Below are positions 29,931 through 40,215 of a stretch of DNA of 64,000 nt, one piece after another. The notes under the pieces are model-generated. The model ran no database searches and was not told the origin of the DNA. It worked only from the letters and a program-made list of their open reading frames with translations. Made by a program: the position numbers and the translations under genes. Where the stretch lies: contig JACEFZ010025808.1 in NCBI GenBank assembly GCA_014155875.1, positions 1,336,501-1,400,500 of the forward strand. The letters are read 5' to 3'. Numbering within the stretch: the stretch's first letter is position 1; every line of letters begins with the position of its first letter. Source of the stretch: Cepaea nemoralis (lineage: Eukaryota > Mollusca > Gastropoda > Stylommatophora > Helicidae).

Positions 29931-30341
29931 TTATCTACCTTTTCTCCATTTTCTTAATAGCTTCAAATTTTTTTCGATAAGTGCAATATCTACATCAATG
30001 TCGCTATCCTCCCGAAGAGAGCTATCTTCTTTCATATCAGCTTCTTCATCAGTTTCTGACTTTTCATCCATCTCTTGTTCCCCATCTGTATATCCATTAC
30101 TAGCAACCGCTAATTTCTTCCTTTCTAAATCCAATCTAATTTTCCTGTCTTGCCGTCTCAACAAATTTTCAAATAGTGGCATATCTTCACCACTTGAAGA
30201 ATTCACTCTAAGTTTCCTTTGCCTCTTAATTTCTTTTTCTTTCTGTCTATCCAACTTTCTTTTTACTGCCTGTCTTGTATTCATAAATGGAGGTTCTATT
30301 TTTTCCTTGACTGATTCTTCGCTCATATAATCGTCATACAT
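29931..30341 (-). CDS. Gypsy third ORF, charged accessory-like protein
   Basis: 136 residues starting at an ATG that overlaps the last 19 bp of the integrase frame. The N-terminal half is very basic (RQAVKRKLDRQKEKEIKRQR, about residues 23-42, a possible nuclear-localisation or RNA-binding patch). The second half is acidic (DGEQEMDEKSETDEEADMKE), ending in a Leu/Lys-rich helix (IALIEKNLKLLRKWRKGR). It has no signal peptide, no hydrophobic segment and no cysteine pattern, so it is not an envelope protein. I do not recognise the family. The overlap suggests reinitiation or a frameshift for expression. It could be an accessory protein or the remnant of a C-terminal Pol extension. Confidence 0.65.
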   Translation of the reverse strand: MYDDYMSEESVKEKIEPPFMNTRQAVKRKLDRQKEKEIKRQRKLRVNSSSGEDMPLFENLLRRQDRKIRLDLERKKLAVASNGYTDGEQEMDEKSETDEEADMKEDSSLREDSDIDVDIALIEKNLKLLRKWRKGR

Positions 30342-31474
30342 GTCATGACTGTTTTTGGTAATGTTTCTTCTTGTTCAGCTGTAGTAAATGCTGTTGTCAC
30401 TTGTTTCCCATTCTCTATAGGTATAGGATATACCGATTGTCTGACAATCTGTCCACCTGACAATATTTCTTCGGAACAATAATTATTATTACTATTCTCT
30501 GCATCCCTTTCCTCATTATCCCGCCTTAAGTGCTCTACATGTGAACGTGCAACATGCCCTGAAATTTGATTCTTAATAGTATATGACACTGGGCCCTTTT
30601 TTTCTAAAATATAATATCCCGGGACCCAATGAGCATCAAACTTAGAGTTTTTTCTATGTTTTTTGTAATACACCCTATCACCTATGTTGAACTCTTGTAA
30701 GTGTGCATTTTTATTTGCGTATTTCTTCTGTCTTTCTCTAGCCTTAATTATATTATTTCTTAAACGTACATGTGCTTTGTGCATCTCTTGCAACCTTGTT
30801 TCCTGAAAATCTTCCCCCAGATATTTTCTCCTAGGCTTTAATAAATTATCAATTGGCAATATTGGTTCTCTCCCATGTACTAAGTAAAATGGTGAGAAAC
30901 CTGTTCCTTCATTTTCGTGTGTACGTATCGCCGCTAATGCTATCCCCAAATAAAGATCCCAATCCATATCATGTTCTTCTACATTTTTCGCTAGAACATT
31001 GTATAGTGTTCTATGTTGTCTCTCATTTTTAGCATTAGAAGTTGGTCTGTAATATGAAGTCCTAATGTGTTTTATATTCAATTCTTTTACCAATTTTTCA
31101 AACTTTCTATTTACAAATTCTTTCCCATTATCTGTAAGTATTATTTGTGGACACCCAAACCTTGGTATAAATTCTTGTAACAGCATATTTATAACTGAAT
31201 CAGCACTCTTGTCTGGAATTGGATAAACTTCTGGCCAGAGACTATGTGAATCAACTATATGTAGTAGGTATACATTTCCCGATAATGTTTTTGGATGAGG
31301 ACCTGAAATATCCAAACTTACTTTCTGCATTGGAAATTGAGGAATATCGGTATCTTGTAAAGGACATTTGATTATCTTCATGTTTCTTAACCTACACTTT
31401 TCACATGCTTCAACATATTCATATACGCTTTTGAATAAATTCGGCCAGTAATATTTACTGCTAATAGCCTTCAC
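30323..31474 (-). CDS. Gypsy integrase (in a separate frame from pol)
   Basis: 383 residues as delimited by an internal ATG, but homology starts upstream in the same frame at about 31,640. The CEKC half of the HHCC zinc site is at residues 24-27, and its two His lie upstream of the Met. Core: Asp55 (VSLDISGPHP), Asp115 (ILTDNGKEF) and Glu151 (NAKNERQ), a D-D-35-E triad. After the core come GDRVYYKKH and a GPY/F-like module (KKGPVSYTI). There is no chromodomain. It inserts the cDNA copy and makes the 4-bp duplication. The frame is +1 relative to pol, so in this copy it is separated from RT by a break near 31,645. Confidence 0.93.
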   Translation of the reverse strand: MKAISSKYYWPNLFKSVYEYVEACEKCRLRNMKIIKCPLQDTDIPQFPMQKVSLDISGPHPKTLSGNVYLLHIVDSHSLWPEVYPIPDKSADSVINMLLQEFIPRFGCPQIILTDNGKEFVNRKFEKLVKELNIKHIRTSYYRPTSNAKNERQHRTLYNVLAKNVEEHDMDWDLYLGIALAAIRTHENEGTGFSPFYLVHGREPILPIDNLLKPRRKYLGEDFQETRLQEMHKAHVRLRNNIIKARERQKKYANKNAHLQEFNIGDRVYYKKHRKNSKFDAHWVPGYYILEKKGPVSYTIKNQISGHVARSHVEHLRRDNEERDAENSNNNYCSEEILSGGQIVRQSVYPIPIENGKQVTTAFTTAEQEETLPKTVMTCMTII

Positions 31475-31625
31475 TAACTTATCTCGTCCAAAATGACCAT
31501 TATTATCGTGATATGCCTTTAAGACTTCTTGTTCTAAATGTTTCGGAATATATTTTCTTACTCCTTCACCTTTTTCACTGATATAATATAATTGATTGTC
31601 TTCTTGTAACTCTACAAACTTTCTT

Positions 31626-34286
31626 TTAAAAACTATTTTCCCCTGTTTCTTTCAGTTTTCTTTTTATTTGTACTATTTTTGGGTCTAACTCTTGTTCTAC
31701 TTTCATATCAAACTGTTCTAAATGTGGGTCTTCTGTTCTAGGTTCAGACTCTTGATCCGATGGTAAACTCTCAAATTCTTCCCTATTTATTATGGCAGAA
31801 TCTAATATATTTACTTGCCAGTTTCTATCGTCTATCTCTGGTTCAGCTTCATCTTCCGTGTTTCCTGATGACTGTGTATATGGAATCCTAGACAAAAGAT
31901 CGGCGCATGTATTATGTTTCCCTGAAACATATTCAACCTTAGCATTGCACCCCTGTAAATTCAATGCCCACGTTTGTATTTTCCTATTTTGTATTGGTGC
32001 TTCTAATATCGACTTTAATGGCATGTGGTCAGTTCTAATAATGAAATTGGCATTATGTAAGTAGTAATTTAATTTTTGAAGAGCGTAGTGTATAGCATAT
32101 GCTTCTTTCTCAATAATCGGCCATTTCTTTTGAGTCTTGCTGAGTTTATGAGACAAGAAATAGATTGGCCTTTCATTTTTAACCCCTGGTATTCCAGATT
32201 CTTCTCCTTCATATGGTTGAACCAAACATGCTCCTATTGCGTTGTCTGAAGCATCTGTGTATAGTATTAGCTGTTTATTCAGGTCTGGATGTGTTAATAA
32301 TGGTACCACTGTTAAGCTATCCTTTAAAAGTTCGAACGCTTTTTGACACTCATCATCCCACTTAAATCTAGCGTATTTACCCGTCAAATTTGTAATTGGC
32401 TCTGCAATCTTTGAAAATGCTGGGACAAACCGCCTATAATACCCACATGTTCCTATAAACGCACGTACTTCCTTTACGTTAGTTGGAGGAGGTAACTCTT
32501 TAATAGCCTTTATCTTGTCCTGGTCTGGTTTAATACCTTCCCTATTTATTATATAGCCTAAATATTTTGTTTCTGTTTTTAAAAACTGGCACTTACTAAG
32601 CTTTAATTTAACGTCATGCCTTCTTAATCTGTCAAATACTAGTCTAATATGTTTCAAATGATCCTCCACATCTCCTTTCGTAAAAATCAGAACGTCGTCT
32701 ATATATGCTAGGGCAAAATTTTGCATACCGTCTAGTACTTCATTTATTAATAACATATAGTGAGACGGTGCATTTTTCAAACCGAATGGCATACGTAAGA
32801 ATTCGTAAGAACCCATATGAGTACAGAAAGCACTCTTATTTTGAGCATCCTTCGACATAGGTATACACCAAAATCCTGATCTTGCGTCTAGTGTTGTGAA
32901 AAATGTGGAGCCATTAAGTAATCCCAAAATATCATCAATCACCGGCAATGGGTACGCTACATTCTTAGTAATTTTGTTCAACGCCCTGTAGTCACAAAAG
33001 AACCTGTTCGAACCATCAGATTTGGCTACGATTACCACCGGAGATGACCATTCTGATTTTGATCTTGTTATTATGCCTGCTTTCAACATATCTTCTATTG
33101 CCTTTTCTACGACTTCTCTATTTCTTAATGGAGTTCTATATGGTTTTAAACTAATTGGTGGATGGTCTCCCGTATCTATTTCCATTGTAACTGTTTTTGT
33201 CTTTCCCAATTCTAAATCATTAATTGCAAACACATCCTGATTTTGTTTTATAAGTTCTAATACTTCTTTATTTTCTGGCGGAGTTTTTAATTGTGCCAAC
33301 AATTCTTGTTCTCTTGTTACTTTGTCTAGTGAATGTATTTGGGCTGTATTTCTTCTAGATGAATGGATCAATTCATCCATTCTTACGTTCCCTTTTTTTT
33401 CGCATCCGCGTCTGTTATTAATTCTTTCACTAGAATAACTTATGCCTGCCATATTTACTCTGTCTGTTGCCAATATGTCACTAACGTTATGTTCTAGCTT
33501 GGCTATTACACATCCTCTGTATAATTTAATTTCTCTACCTGTGTTATTAATAACCATCACTGGAAATGTTAAACTTTTATCCAATTCTATTATTCCATCC
33601 GGAACTTCTAAACCTGGCTCATCTATTATTTCCTTTTGCAATTCAGTGATTCTGACTATGTTTCCTGCTACATAATACGGATTTCTCTTTAGCTTCGCTT
33701 GTATCAAATTAACTGACTGTGGTTTTAAATTCATGGTCGTTTTAACTCTAACTAGTGTCGACACATGCATATCTTCTTCTAAATCTACGTAAACATCTTG
33801 GAATTTTAATTTATGCAAATCAAATAAAAGTCTCACCCCATTTTTCAATAAAAAATCTCTACCCAATATCATATTCCTATGTAAATCTTTGACTACATGG
33901 AACATATGCCTGACATTTATCCCTCCTAATTTAAAGTTTATCATTGTTTGTCCTAGCACTTCTAATTTTTGTCCCGTTACCGAATGAAGATTCTCCTGAA
34001 TTCTAAATATTTTACAATTTTTTAACATTCGATATAAAAATGCTTCTTTAATCACGCTAACTTGTGCTCCCGAATCAACTAATGTTCTAACTTTATATTT
34101 TCCTATTTCTACTATACATGAGCTAGGATCCACCATATTTAATGACAATTGTTTTATCTCTGCTTGTTTTTTATTTCTAAATGTCCTATTATACTCATTA
34201 TTTGGATTTTTAATACATTGATGCCCCTTTTGGATCTTACTATCTTCCCTCCTACTGCCGACCCTGTTCAGTAAGCGGGATGCCAA
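31626..34286 (-). CDS. Gypsy pol: protease, reverse transcriptase, RNase H
   Basis: 886 codons in the -1 frame relative to gag. The first codon of the frame as delimited is TTG, so it is probably made by frameshifting, not initiation. The protease active site is VRTLVDSGAQVSVI (Asp71). RT: SSPVVIVAKSDGSNRFFCDY, TLDARSGFWCIPM, FLRMPFGLKNAPS and LAYIDDVLIF (YIDD 528-531), then the connection GYYRRFVPAFSKIAEP. RNase H: LYTDASDNAIGACLV (Asp678) and EKEAYAIHYAL, ending with TCADLLSRIP near residue 820. It stops at 31,626, and integrase lies in another frame. All catalytic motifs look intact. Confidence 0.96.
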   Translation of the reverse strand: MASRLLNRVGSRREDSKIQKGHQCIKNPNNEYNRTFRNKKQAEIKQLSLNMVDPSSCIVEIGKYKVRTLVDSGAQVSVIKEAFLYRMLKNCKIFRIQENLHSVTGQKLEVLGQTMINFKLGGINVRHMFHVVKDLHRNMILGRDFLLKNGVRLLFDLHKLKFQDVYVDLEEDMHVSTLVRVKTTMNLKPQSVNLIQAKLKRNPYYVAGNIVRITELQKEIIDEPGLEVPDGIIELDKSLTFPVMVINNTGREIKLYRGCVIAKLEHNVSDILATDRVNMAGISYSSERINNRRGCEKKGNVRMDELIHSSRRNTAQIHSLDKVTREQELLAQLKTPPENKEVLELIKQNQDVFAINDLELGKTKTVTMEIDTGDHPPISLKPYRTPLRNREVVEKAIEDMLKAGIITRSKSEWSSPVVIVAKSDGSNRFFCDYRALNKITKNVAYPLPVIDDILGLLNGSTFFTTLDARSGFWCIPMSKDAQNKSAFCTHMGSYEFLRMPFGLKNAPSHYMLLINEVLDGMQNFALAYIDDVLIFTKGDVEDHLKHIRLVFDRLRRHDVKLKLSKCQFLKTETKYLGYIINREGIKPDQDKIKAIKELPPPTNVKEVRAFIGTCGYYRRFVPAFSKIAEPITNLTGKYARFKWDDECQKAFELLKDSLTVVPLLTHPDLNKQLILYTDASDNAIGACLVQPYEGEESGIPGVKNERPIYFLSHKLSKTQKKWPIIEKEAYAIHYALQKLNYYLHNANFIIRTDHMPLKSILEAPIQNRKIQTWALNLQGCNAKVEYVSGKHNTCADLLSRIPYTQSSGNTEDEAEPEIDDRNWQVNILDSAIINREEFESLPSDQESEPRTEDPHLEQFDMKVEQELDPKIVQIKRKLKETGENSF

Positions 34287-35278
34287 TTTCCCTGATTTCC
34301 TGATCTTCTAAAATTTCTTTGCATTTCTCCATAATTCCCATTTGCTGGTCTGCCATTTGCAGTTCTATTCTGTGTACTCGTCTGAACACCTCTATTATTT
34401 TGTGTATTCGATGGGACACGTCTGTTACCACAGAAACGAAAAATGTGTCCACGTTGGTGACATCCCCAACAAACCACATTCGAGTTATTTGTGTTACCTT
34501 CTATGTTTCTTACAGTATTTCTCACTTGTCCTCCTCTACCTTGATTATATCCGTTATCGTTTCTTTGTACCATCTGTATTTCTCCTCGTCTTCCTCTCCA
34601 TCCATGTCTATACTGTCCTACTTCCATAGGTTCTTCAATTCTATCTTCCGAACTACTACCTAACTCTCGTCCTACTCTTAATCTAAACCTTCTCCTCAAG
34701 CTTTCCTCTTGTATAGCGATATCTACCGCTTGTGACAATCTTGCCGGATTCTCTCTTAATAATTTAAATTTCAATCCATCTGACCTAATCCCATCAACAA
34801 AGATTCCTACCAACATCCGTTCAACTTCTTCAGCTCGTACATTCTGTCCTAAAAATGACTCTTCAGCTAAATTGATTAACCTGTCACTGTATAGCTGCAC
34901 ACTTTCTGTAGTGTTTTGTCTAGTCTGTCGCAATACTGAGAATGCGTGTTGTGGATCAGTAATTTCAGCGTATTTTCTTGCGAGATCATCCTTAAATTCT
35001 TCCCAGGTTTCACCTCCTGCTGCTTCTAGTTTTCTTCTTATATGGTCAAAAACTGGACTTGTACTTGTTCTGTATGCTAAATTCTTTTTCTCCTCATCTG
35101 TAGCGTTTACTAAATAAGCATGTTTCTCAATAGAAATGACCCATTTCTTAAACTGGTTTGCCTGACCACTAAATCTTTCAACATCACTGCTTACATTTTG
35201 TTGTCTTAATACTGCATCCAACCTTGCTATTGCCCCACCGACTCCAGTCAGTACCTGTGAAAAATCTTGGGGTTCCAT
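34268..35278 (-). CDS. Gypsy gag (capsid/nucleocapsid)
   Basis: 336 residues from the internal Met (MEPQDFSQVLTG). A 16-codon extension upstream is open but looks like leader. The central region (FSGQANQFKKWVISIEKHA, LARKYAEITDPQHAFSVLRQ, RLINLAEESF) resembles the retrotransposon Gag capsid domain. An Arg-rich stretch follows (RRRFRLRVGREL), then Arg/Gly/Asn-rich sequence and one CCHC knuckle, CWGCHQRGHIFRFC (C-x2-C-x4-H-x4-C). It forms the particle and binds RNA. The gag stop lies 18 bp into the pol frame. Confidence 0.93.
   Translation of the reverse strand: MEPQDFSQVLTGVGGAIARLDAVLRQQNVSSDVERFSGQANQFKKWVISIEKHAYLVNATDEEKKNLAYRTSTSPVFDHIRRKLEAAGGETWEEFKDDLARKYAEITDPQHAFSVLRQTRQNTTESVQLYSDRLINLAEESFLGQNVRAEEVERMLVGIFVDGIRSDGLKFKLLRENPARLSQAVDIAIQEESLRRRFRLRVGRELGSSSEDRIEEPMEVGQYRHGWRGRRGEIQMVQRNDNGYNQGRGGQVRNTVRNIEGNTNNSNVVCWGCHQRGHIFRFCGNRRVPSNTQNNRGVQTSTQNRTANGRPANGNYGEMQRNFRRSGNQGNWHPAY
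34286..34292 (-). promoter_or_regulatory. candidate -1 ribosomal frameshift site (gag-pol)
   Basis: Minus strand GGGAAAT, read in gag frame as G-GGA-AAT, fits X-XXY-YYZ. Slipping back one base gives GGG-AAA and then the open pol frame. The pol frame is open only between a TAG about 19 bases upstream and the gag stop about 20 bases downstream, so the site lies inside the narrow permitted window. Confidence 0.7.
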
Positions 35279-36565
35279 TCTAGAATCTATACTGGAAATT
35301 ATCAAGCAATATACAAAATATTTCAAACAATATTAATTTCAAATACACAATCTGTTCAATTAATTACTCTAATATTACCTATTATCTAACTATACTAATT
35401 AAAGACTCCAATCGAAGATCCTGACGAAGAAAATTTTCCGTTGCAATCACGAATCCTGATAAAAGAACCTAAATGAAATCCTGACGCAGAAATTTTCAAT
35501 TGATCCTGATGCCAAGACCAAAAAAAAAGGACTCTAATCGACACCGTTGAAAGGATCAGAACACAAAAAAACCTCTGGATTTCCTAATTCAATCGAAGTC
35601 GAAGTCAGTTTTCTATAGTTTTCCTGTCTCTGATTGTGCTCGATATAATGCTCGATCAATCCAAGACTGCTTGATTGCTTGCTCTATTGACTGTACTGTA
35701 AGCGTTGGACTTTAATCTCCGTCAAGCAAGGTCACCTTCACGCTTATTCGATCGACAACTGCTCACGGTTTCAGCAAACTCACTTTCCAACAGCATATCT
35801 GGCACCTTCACATGTTTCAGCGTAAAAATGATCAAGTCGAGAATAATTGGATTTAAATCTGACTCTATCCACTCCCTTATTTGTTATGTGGCATTTCAAC
35901 AACGGTCAGTTTAAATTGAGTATACCAAATTTTGACTTGAGACAATTTTCATCAATGCTTTCATTTAAGTGAAGTAACTGTAGAGAATATTGAGGATCTC
36001 GACTCAATAACTATGGAATTTGCAATATAACCTTGACTTCACCTTCCGCAGTCCAATGAGCTAAAACTCATAATTTTCACCATTCTTTGTTTTACTTGGA
36101 GTTTTATTTGGAGCAGCTTATCGTTTTGTTGAAATCAAATCATTTCTGGTACCTCGAGACTTCACAAGTTGTAACATGTAATCAGCGAGTTCATTCTGAT
36201 AACCTTGTGTACTAATTTTTGATGCAAAACGGCATTACTTGATCTCATTATACAATTAGTGTTGGTCAGTGATCAAGTTATTTCAGACTATTTATCAGAT
36301 AAGAACATCAGTCTTTCAAAAAAATAAGTTTAACAATCAAACCTTTTGAGCTGGCCTGAGAAATCGATCTCCTTTTTAAACAGAAATACACTGAGAACCC
36401 ACAACAACTACCCCTGGGCGGGCTTTCAGCTGTTGCGTTTCTTATTATTATTTACTTACAAAACTTCCTTCTCCAGACGCCCAGACACAACCATATTCCA
36501 TGGCGGTAACTCTCTCCTCAACATCCCATGTTGCTCTTTAAGGTCAAAGGCACCAAATCAACCTG
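35279..36565 (-). other. Gypsy untranslated leader and primer-binding region
   Basis: About 1.3 kb between the 5' LTR and gag, AT-rich with no convincing gene. On the minus strand TGGTGCCTTTGACC starts about 10 bases after the LTR and could be a tRNA primer-binding site, but the gap is longer than usual, so this is tentative. Confidence 0.55.
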
Positions 36566-36860
36566 TATTACAGTGTAGAGGTGTTACACACAGGTTAGAA
36601 GGCACGTGATCGTATAGGACACAAGTCTCCGTTGTTTATAACATTCTTTATTTGTTGAATCGTTCCACTACAGCATAATGATGGTAGGCTCAAATTCCGA
36701 TGTTTACCTACTTTCCTGCTAGCTGACCCCCAAGTGACGTGTGTCCCAGCCTAGATACACTTCTTCATTCGCGCACACACGTTCACTAGCTATGGTTTTC
36801 CCACTAGTCAAGGAATGCGCAGCATTCCTTAACTCTTTACTCCTAAGCTACTCTGTTACA
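36566..36860 (-). repeat. 5' LTR of the Gypsy element
   Basis: Same length as the partner LTR with one visible base difference. The hairpin is repeated at 36,810-36,830. Confidence 0.95.
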
Positions 36861-36864
36861 GACG

Positions 36865-37205
36865 GCGCATAAAGACAGGTCCTCGGTGAGGTCGTTGTGC
36901 CCGACGTCCAATGTCATGCATTCTATTTCGGACAGTTTGATGATGATCAGACACATGACGTCTTGTAGGTAATGACTGGGCAATTGATGAATCTGTTGTA
37001 AACCTGTCTCTGTGGTGACGAAGCCGAATAAAGCGATCTTCCGCTGCTGTATTCACTCTGGGTCGTCCACAGCGATGCCGGTCTTCAACTGAGCCAGAGG
37101 CCTGTAACCGGTGCCAAAGTCGACTGATGGAACTCTGATGCACGTTTAGATGCTTGGCAACCTGACTTTGACTTTCGCCTGCATGCAGCGGCCAGTAGCA
37201 ATGTT
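36865..37205 (-). pseudogene. Tc1-like transposase relic, N-terminal DNA-binding part
   Basis: The minus strand reads AGESQSQVAKHLNVHQSSIS, RLWHRLQASGSVEDRHRCGR, PRVNTAAEDRFIRLRHHRDR and TVRNRMHDIGRRAQRPHRGP, ending VFMRR at the Gypsy insertion point. This is the paired-like bipartite helix-turn-helix of Tc1 transposases: the first HTH, a GRPR AT-hook-like linker and the second HTH. The frame is open for over 100 codons, but the start codon and the 5' inverted terminus are not identifiable. The catalytic half is mostly missing. Confidence 0.88.
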
Positions 37206-38130
<925 letters not shown>

Positions 38131-38135
38131 ACAAT

Positions 38136-39732
38136 TGTCGTGAAATACTGAGAGTTAATGATTCCCAGATGGACGACTGTATACACCGACTGACCAGGTG
38201 GAGGAAGGGTTAACAAGCGAAGCAGTAATGGTAACAAACAAAGGAGTGACCAGGCGCATGTGTTTATAGGTCAAGACACAGAAGGGGCCGGCTAACCGCA
38301 CAGGTAAACTGTCGAGTGGAAAAATTGGTTTGCGACTAAAGCAGAGAGATTATTGGACAGCATATTGCGGTATGGATGTGAAACGGTTCAGAGCTGTAAT
38401 TTTCCACTAACGATGATAATGCAGTCTGGATGTGAGGTGTCCAGCAATGTCAAGGACTATGCGGCAAAAATGACCGATATAAAGAGTGGCAACTCTTTGT
38501 GTAAGTTTAGTGTGTGTTCCAAACTGAACTGAAGGAGATATGTTCTTGAGTGGGAATAGAAATACACGTCCCTAATGATGGAAAGAGGGGATACTAGTGT
38601 GTTATTCGCTAAGTGTTTTTCGATTCCAGGAACATAGATGCCTAAATAAGGTATATTAGAGTATAGTTTAGCATAGGAATATAGATGTGAGTGAAGTGCA
38701 TTTAACATTGCTTTCTATTAGTAGGAATAGTATAGACGATTAGGTGAATCTTCTATCCTATGTCAGAGTGGGTTTTTTCGGAAGCCTTTTCATTTCGGCT
38801 GGAGGAAAAGACACTCACATAGGAGGGAAGAGGAAGCAGACACAGATCTCATTATTAAATGTATATCACACAGGTTTCCATACCAGTGCGGGACTTATCA
38901 ACTAAGAGATAAAACAGATGGCTGTGGTCAAGATCACTCAGTGTTGATAACCCACAATAAATCACTTTAAAGTAATAAAGCACGACACTTGTGCATAAGA
39001 AAGGAATGAAAAGAAGTGGCATCTTAATAAGTCAGGAGGACAGAGAATGGAAAATAGAGATCATACAAACTAAAGAAAAAAGACTCAAATTACTCAGTAT
39101 CGAAGAGTTGCAAGGTGCATACAAAGTGCCTATATCAATTAAGAACTATCCAGTGTAGAACTTTTACAGGACAAAAATAGAGAATACTAGAAACTCGATG
39201 TGTTTTCCAGGATGGAATTAAGAACGCTATAAGATACTAAAGAACATTCAGGTTAAGCTGACAGCATATGGTGATCGGGTTAAATACATTCATACAGTGG
39301 TGAACATTTTTCATTACAAAAAACGGATATATCTACAGACTCAAGCAGACGGAGCTGTCAGGGTGAGACCGTTCTGTTATATCTATGTCATGTCCTGTAC
39401 TCTAGCTGAGAGAAGAGACGAGAGAAGCCACGGAGACTATCTATCAACATCTTATCTGGCAGCCACACTAGAAGAACATACCAACTACATAGACAATATC
39501 CATACATACACCAGACATAGTTTTTATTAATAAATCTTTTATCTTATCGTTGAAAGGAACTGTTGTCGGAGTATGTGTTGAGGGAATAATAGAGAGAGTG
39601 AAAGAAATAGATATATGGAAGGGAAGACAGAAGAGAGGAGTGTAGACCAAAGTCAGTCAATAATCCCAACAGATAATAAGTTTAAAGATGTGCTTGTTGA
39701 GTCCAGTCTCCTCTCGGGAATTTAACAGGACA
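38136..39732 (+). repeat. 5' LTR (1597 bp)
   Basis: Contains a TATAAAG at 38,478-38,484 as a possible promoter element and AATAAA at about 39,529. A 77-codon open frame (39,297-39,530) is identical in both LTRs; I cannot assign a function and suspect chance. Confidence 0.92.
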
Positions 39733-39736
39733 TAAT

Positions 39737-39754
39737 TGGTGGAGCGAGCGGGAT
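39737..39754 (+). promoter_or_regulatory. tRNA primer-binding site candidate
   Basis: TGGTGGAGCGAGCGGGAT starts four bases after the 5' LTR, with TGG complementary to a tRNA 3' CCA. The tRNA identity is not determined. Confidence 0.7.
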
Positions 39755-40215
39755 ACGTACATACATTATACCCATATGACCTGCATATTGGCACAGGCAT
39801 AGCGGAGTACATGCATGTTGGGACATACTGATTGGAATAAAAAGAAGTATACATTGATGACTTTTAATGGAAGGACGTCCATTGGATATATGGTGCCATT
39901 ACATTTATGGTAGGAAACATTTCATTAACGCTGGTGACTTTACAGTGAGAAAGTTCCAGACAGAGTGAATGTGGATAGGTGGTAAGACACATTACATACC
40001 TAGTCACACGGTCACACGTCTACATAAGTCTTTATCCTATATCTCCTCTTGTGGATGAGAGAGTGGTTGTGATGTACTGTGTGGTGTTGTAGATTAATAA
40101 TATTAATAGACATAGATAAATGATATAGGTTCTAGGTAGATTATCGGTTTATAGTGAGTATTCTTTACTGCCTTGAGGTGTCTTTACTCAACGTGCTGAC
40201 TTATCTGCTGTAACT

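Larger units (their letters stand above)
28360..36860 (-). mobile_element. near-intact Ty3/Gypsy LTR retrotransposon
   Basis: An 8501-bp element with two 295-bp LTRs (28,360-28,654 and 36,566-36,860) that differ at one base I can see (T at 28,566, C in the other copy). The target duplication is GACG at 28,356-28,359 and 36,861-36,864. Order on the minus strand: LTR, 1.3-kb leader, gag, pol (protease, RT, RNase H), integrase, a small third ORF, 1.3 kb of AT-rich sequence, purine tract, LTR. Near-identical LTRs imply a recent insertion. Confidence 0.97.

Noticed and set aside
34296..34312. A-AAT-TTT as the gag-pol slippery site
   Set aside because: A -1 slip there reads TAG immediately, so it cannot enter pol.
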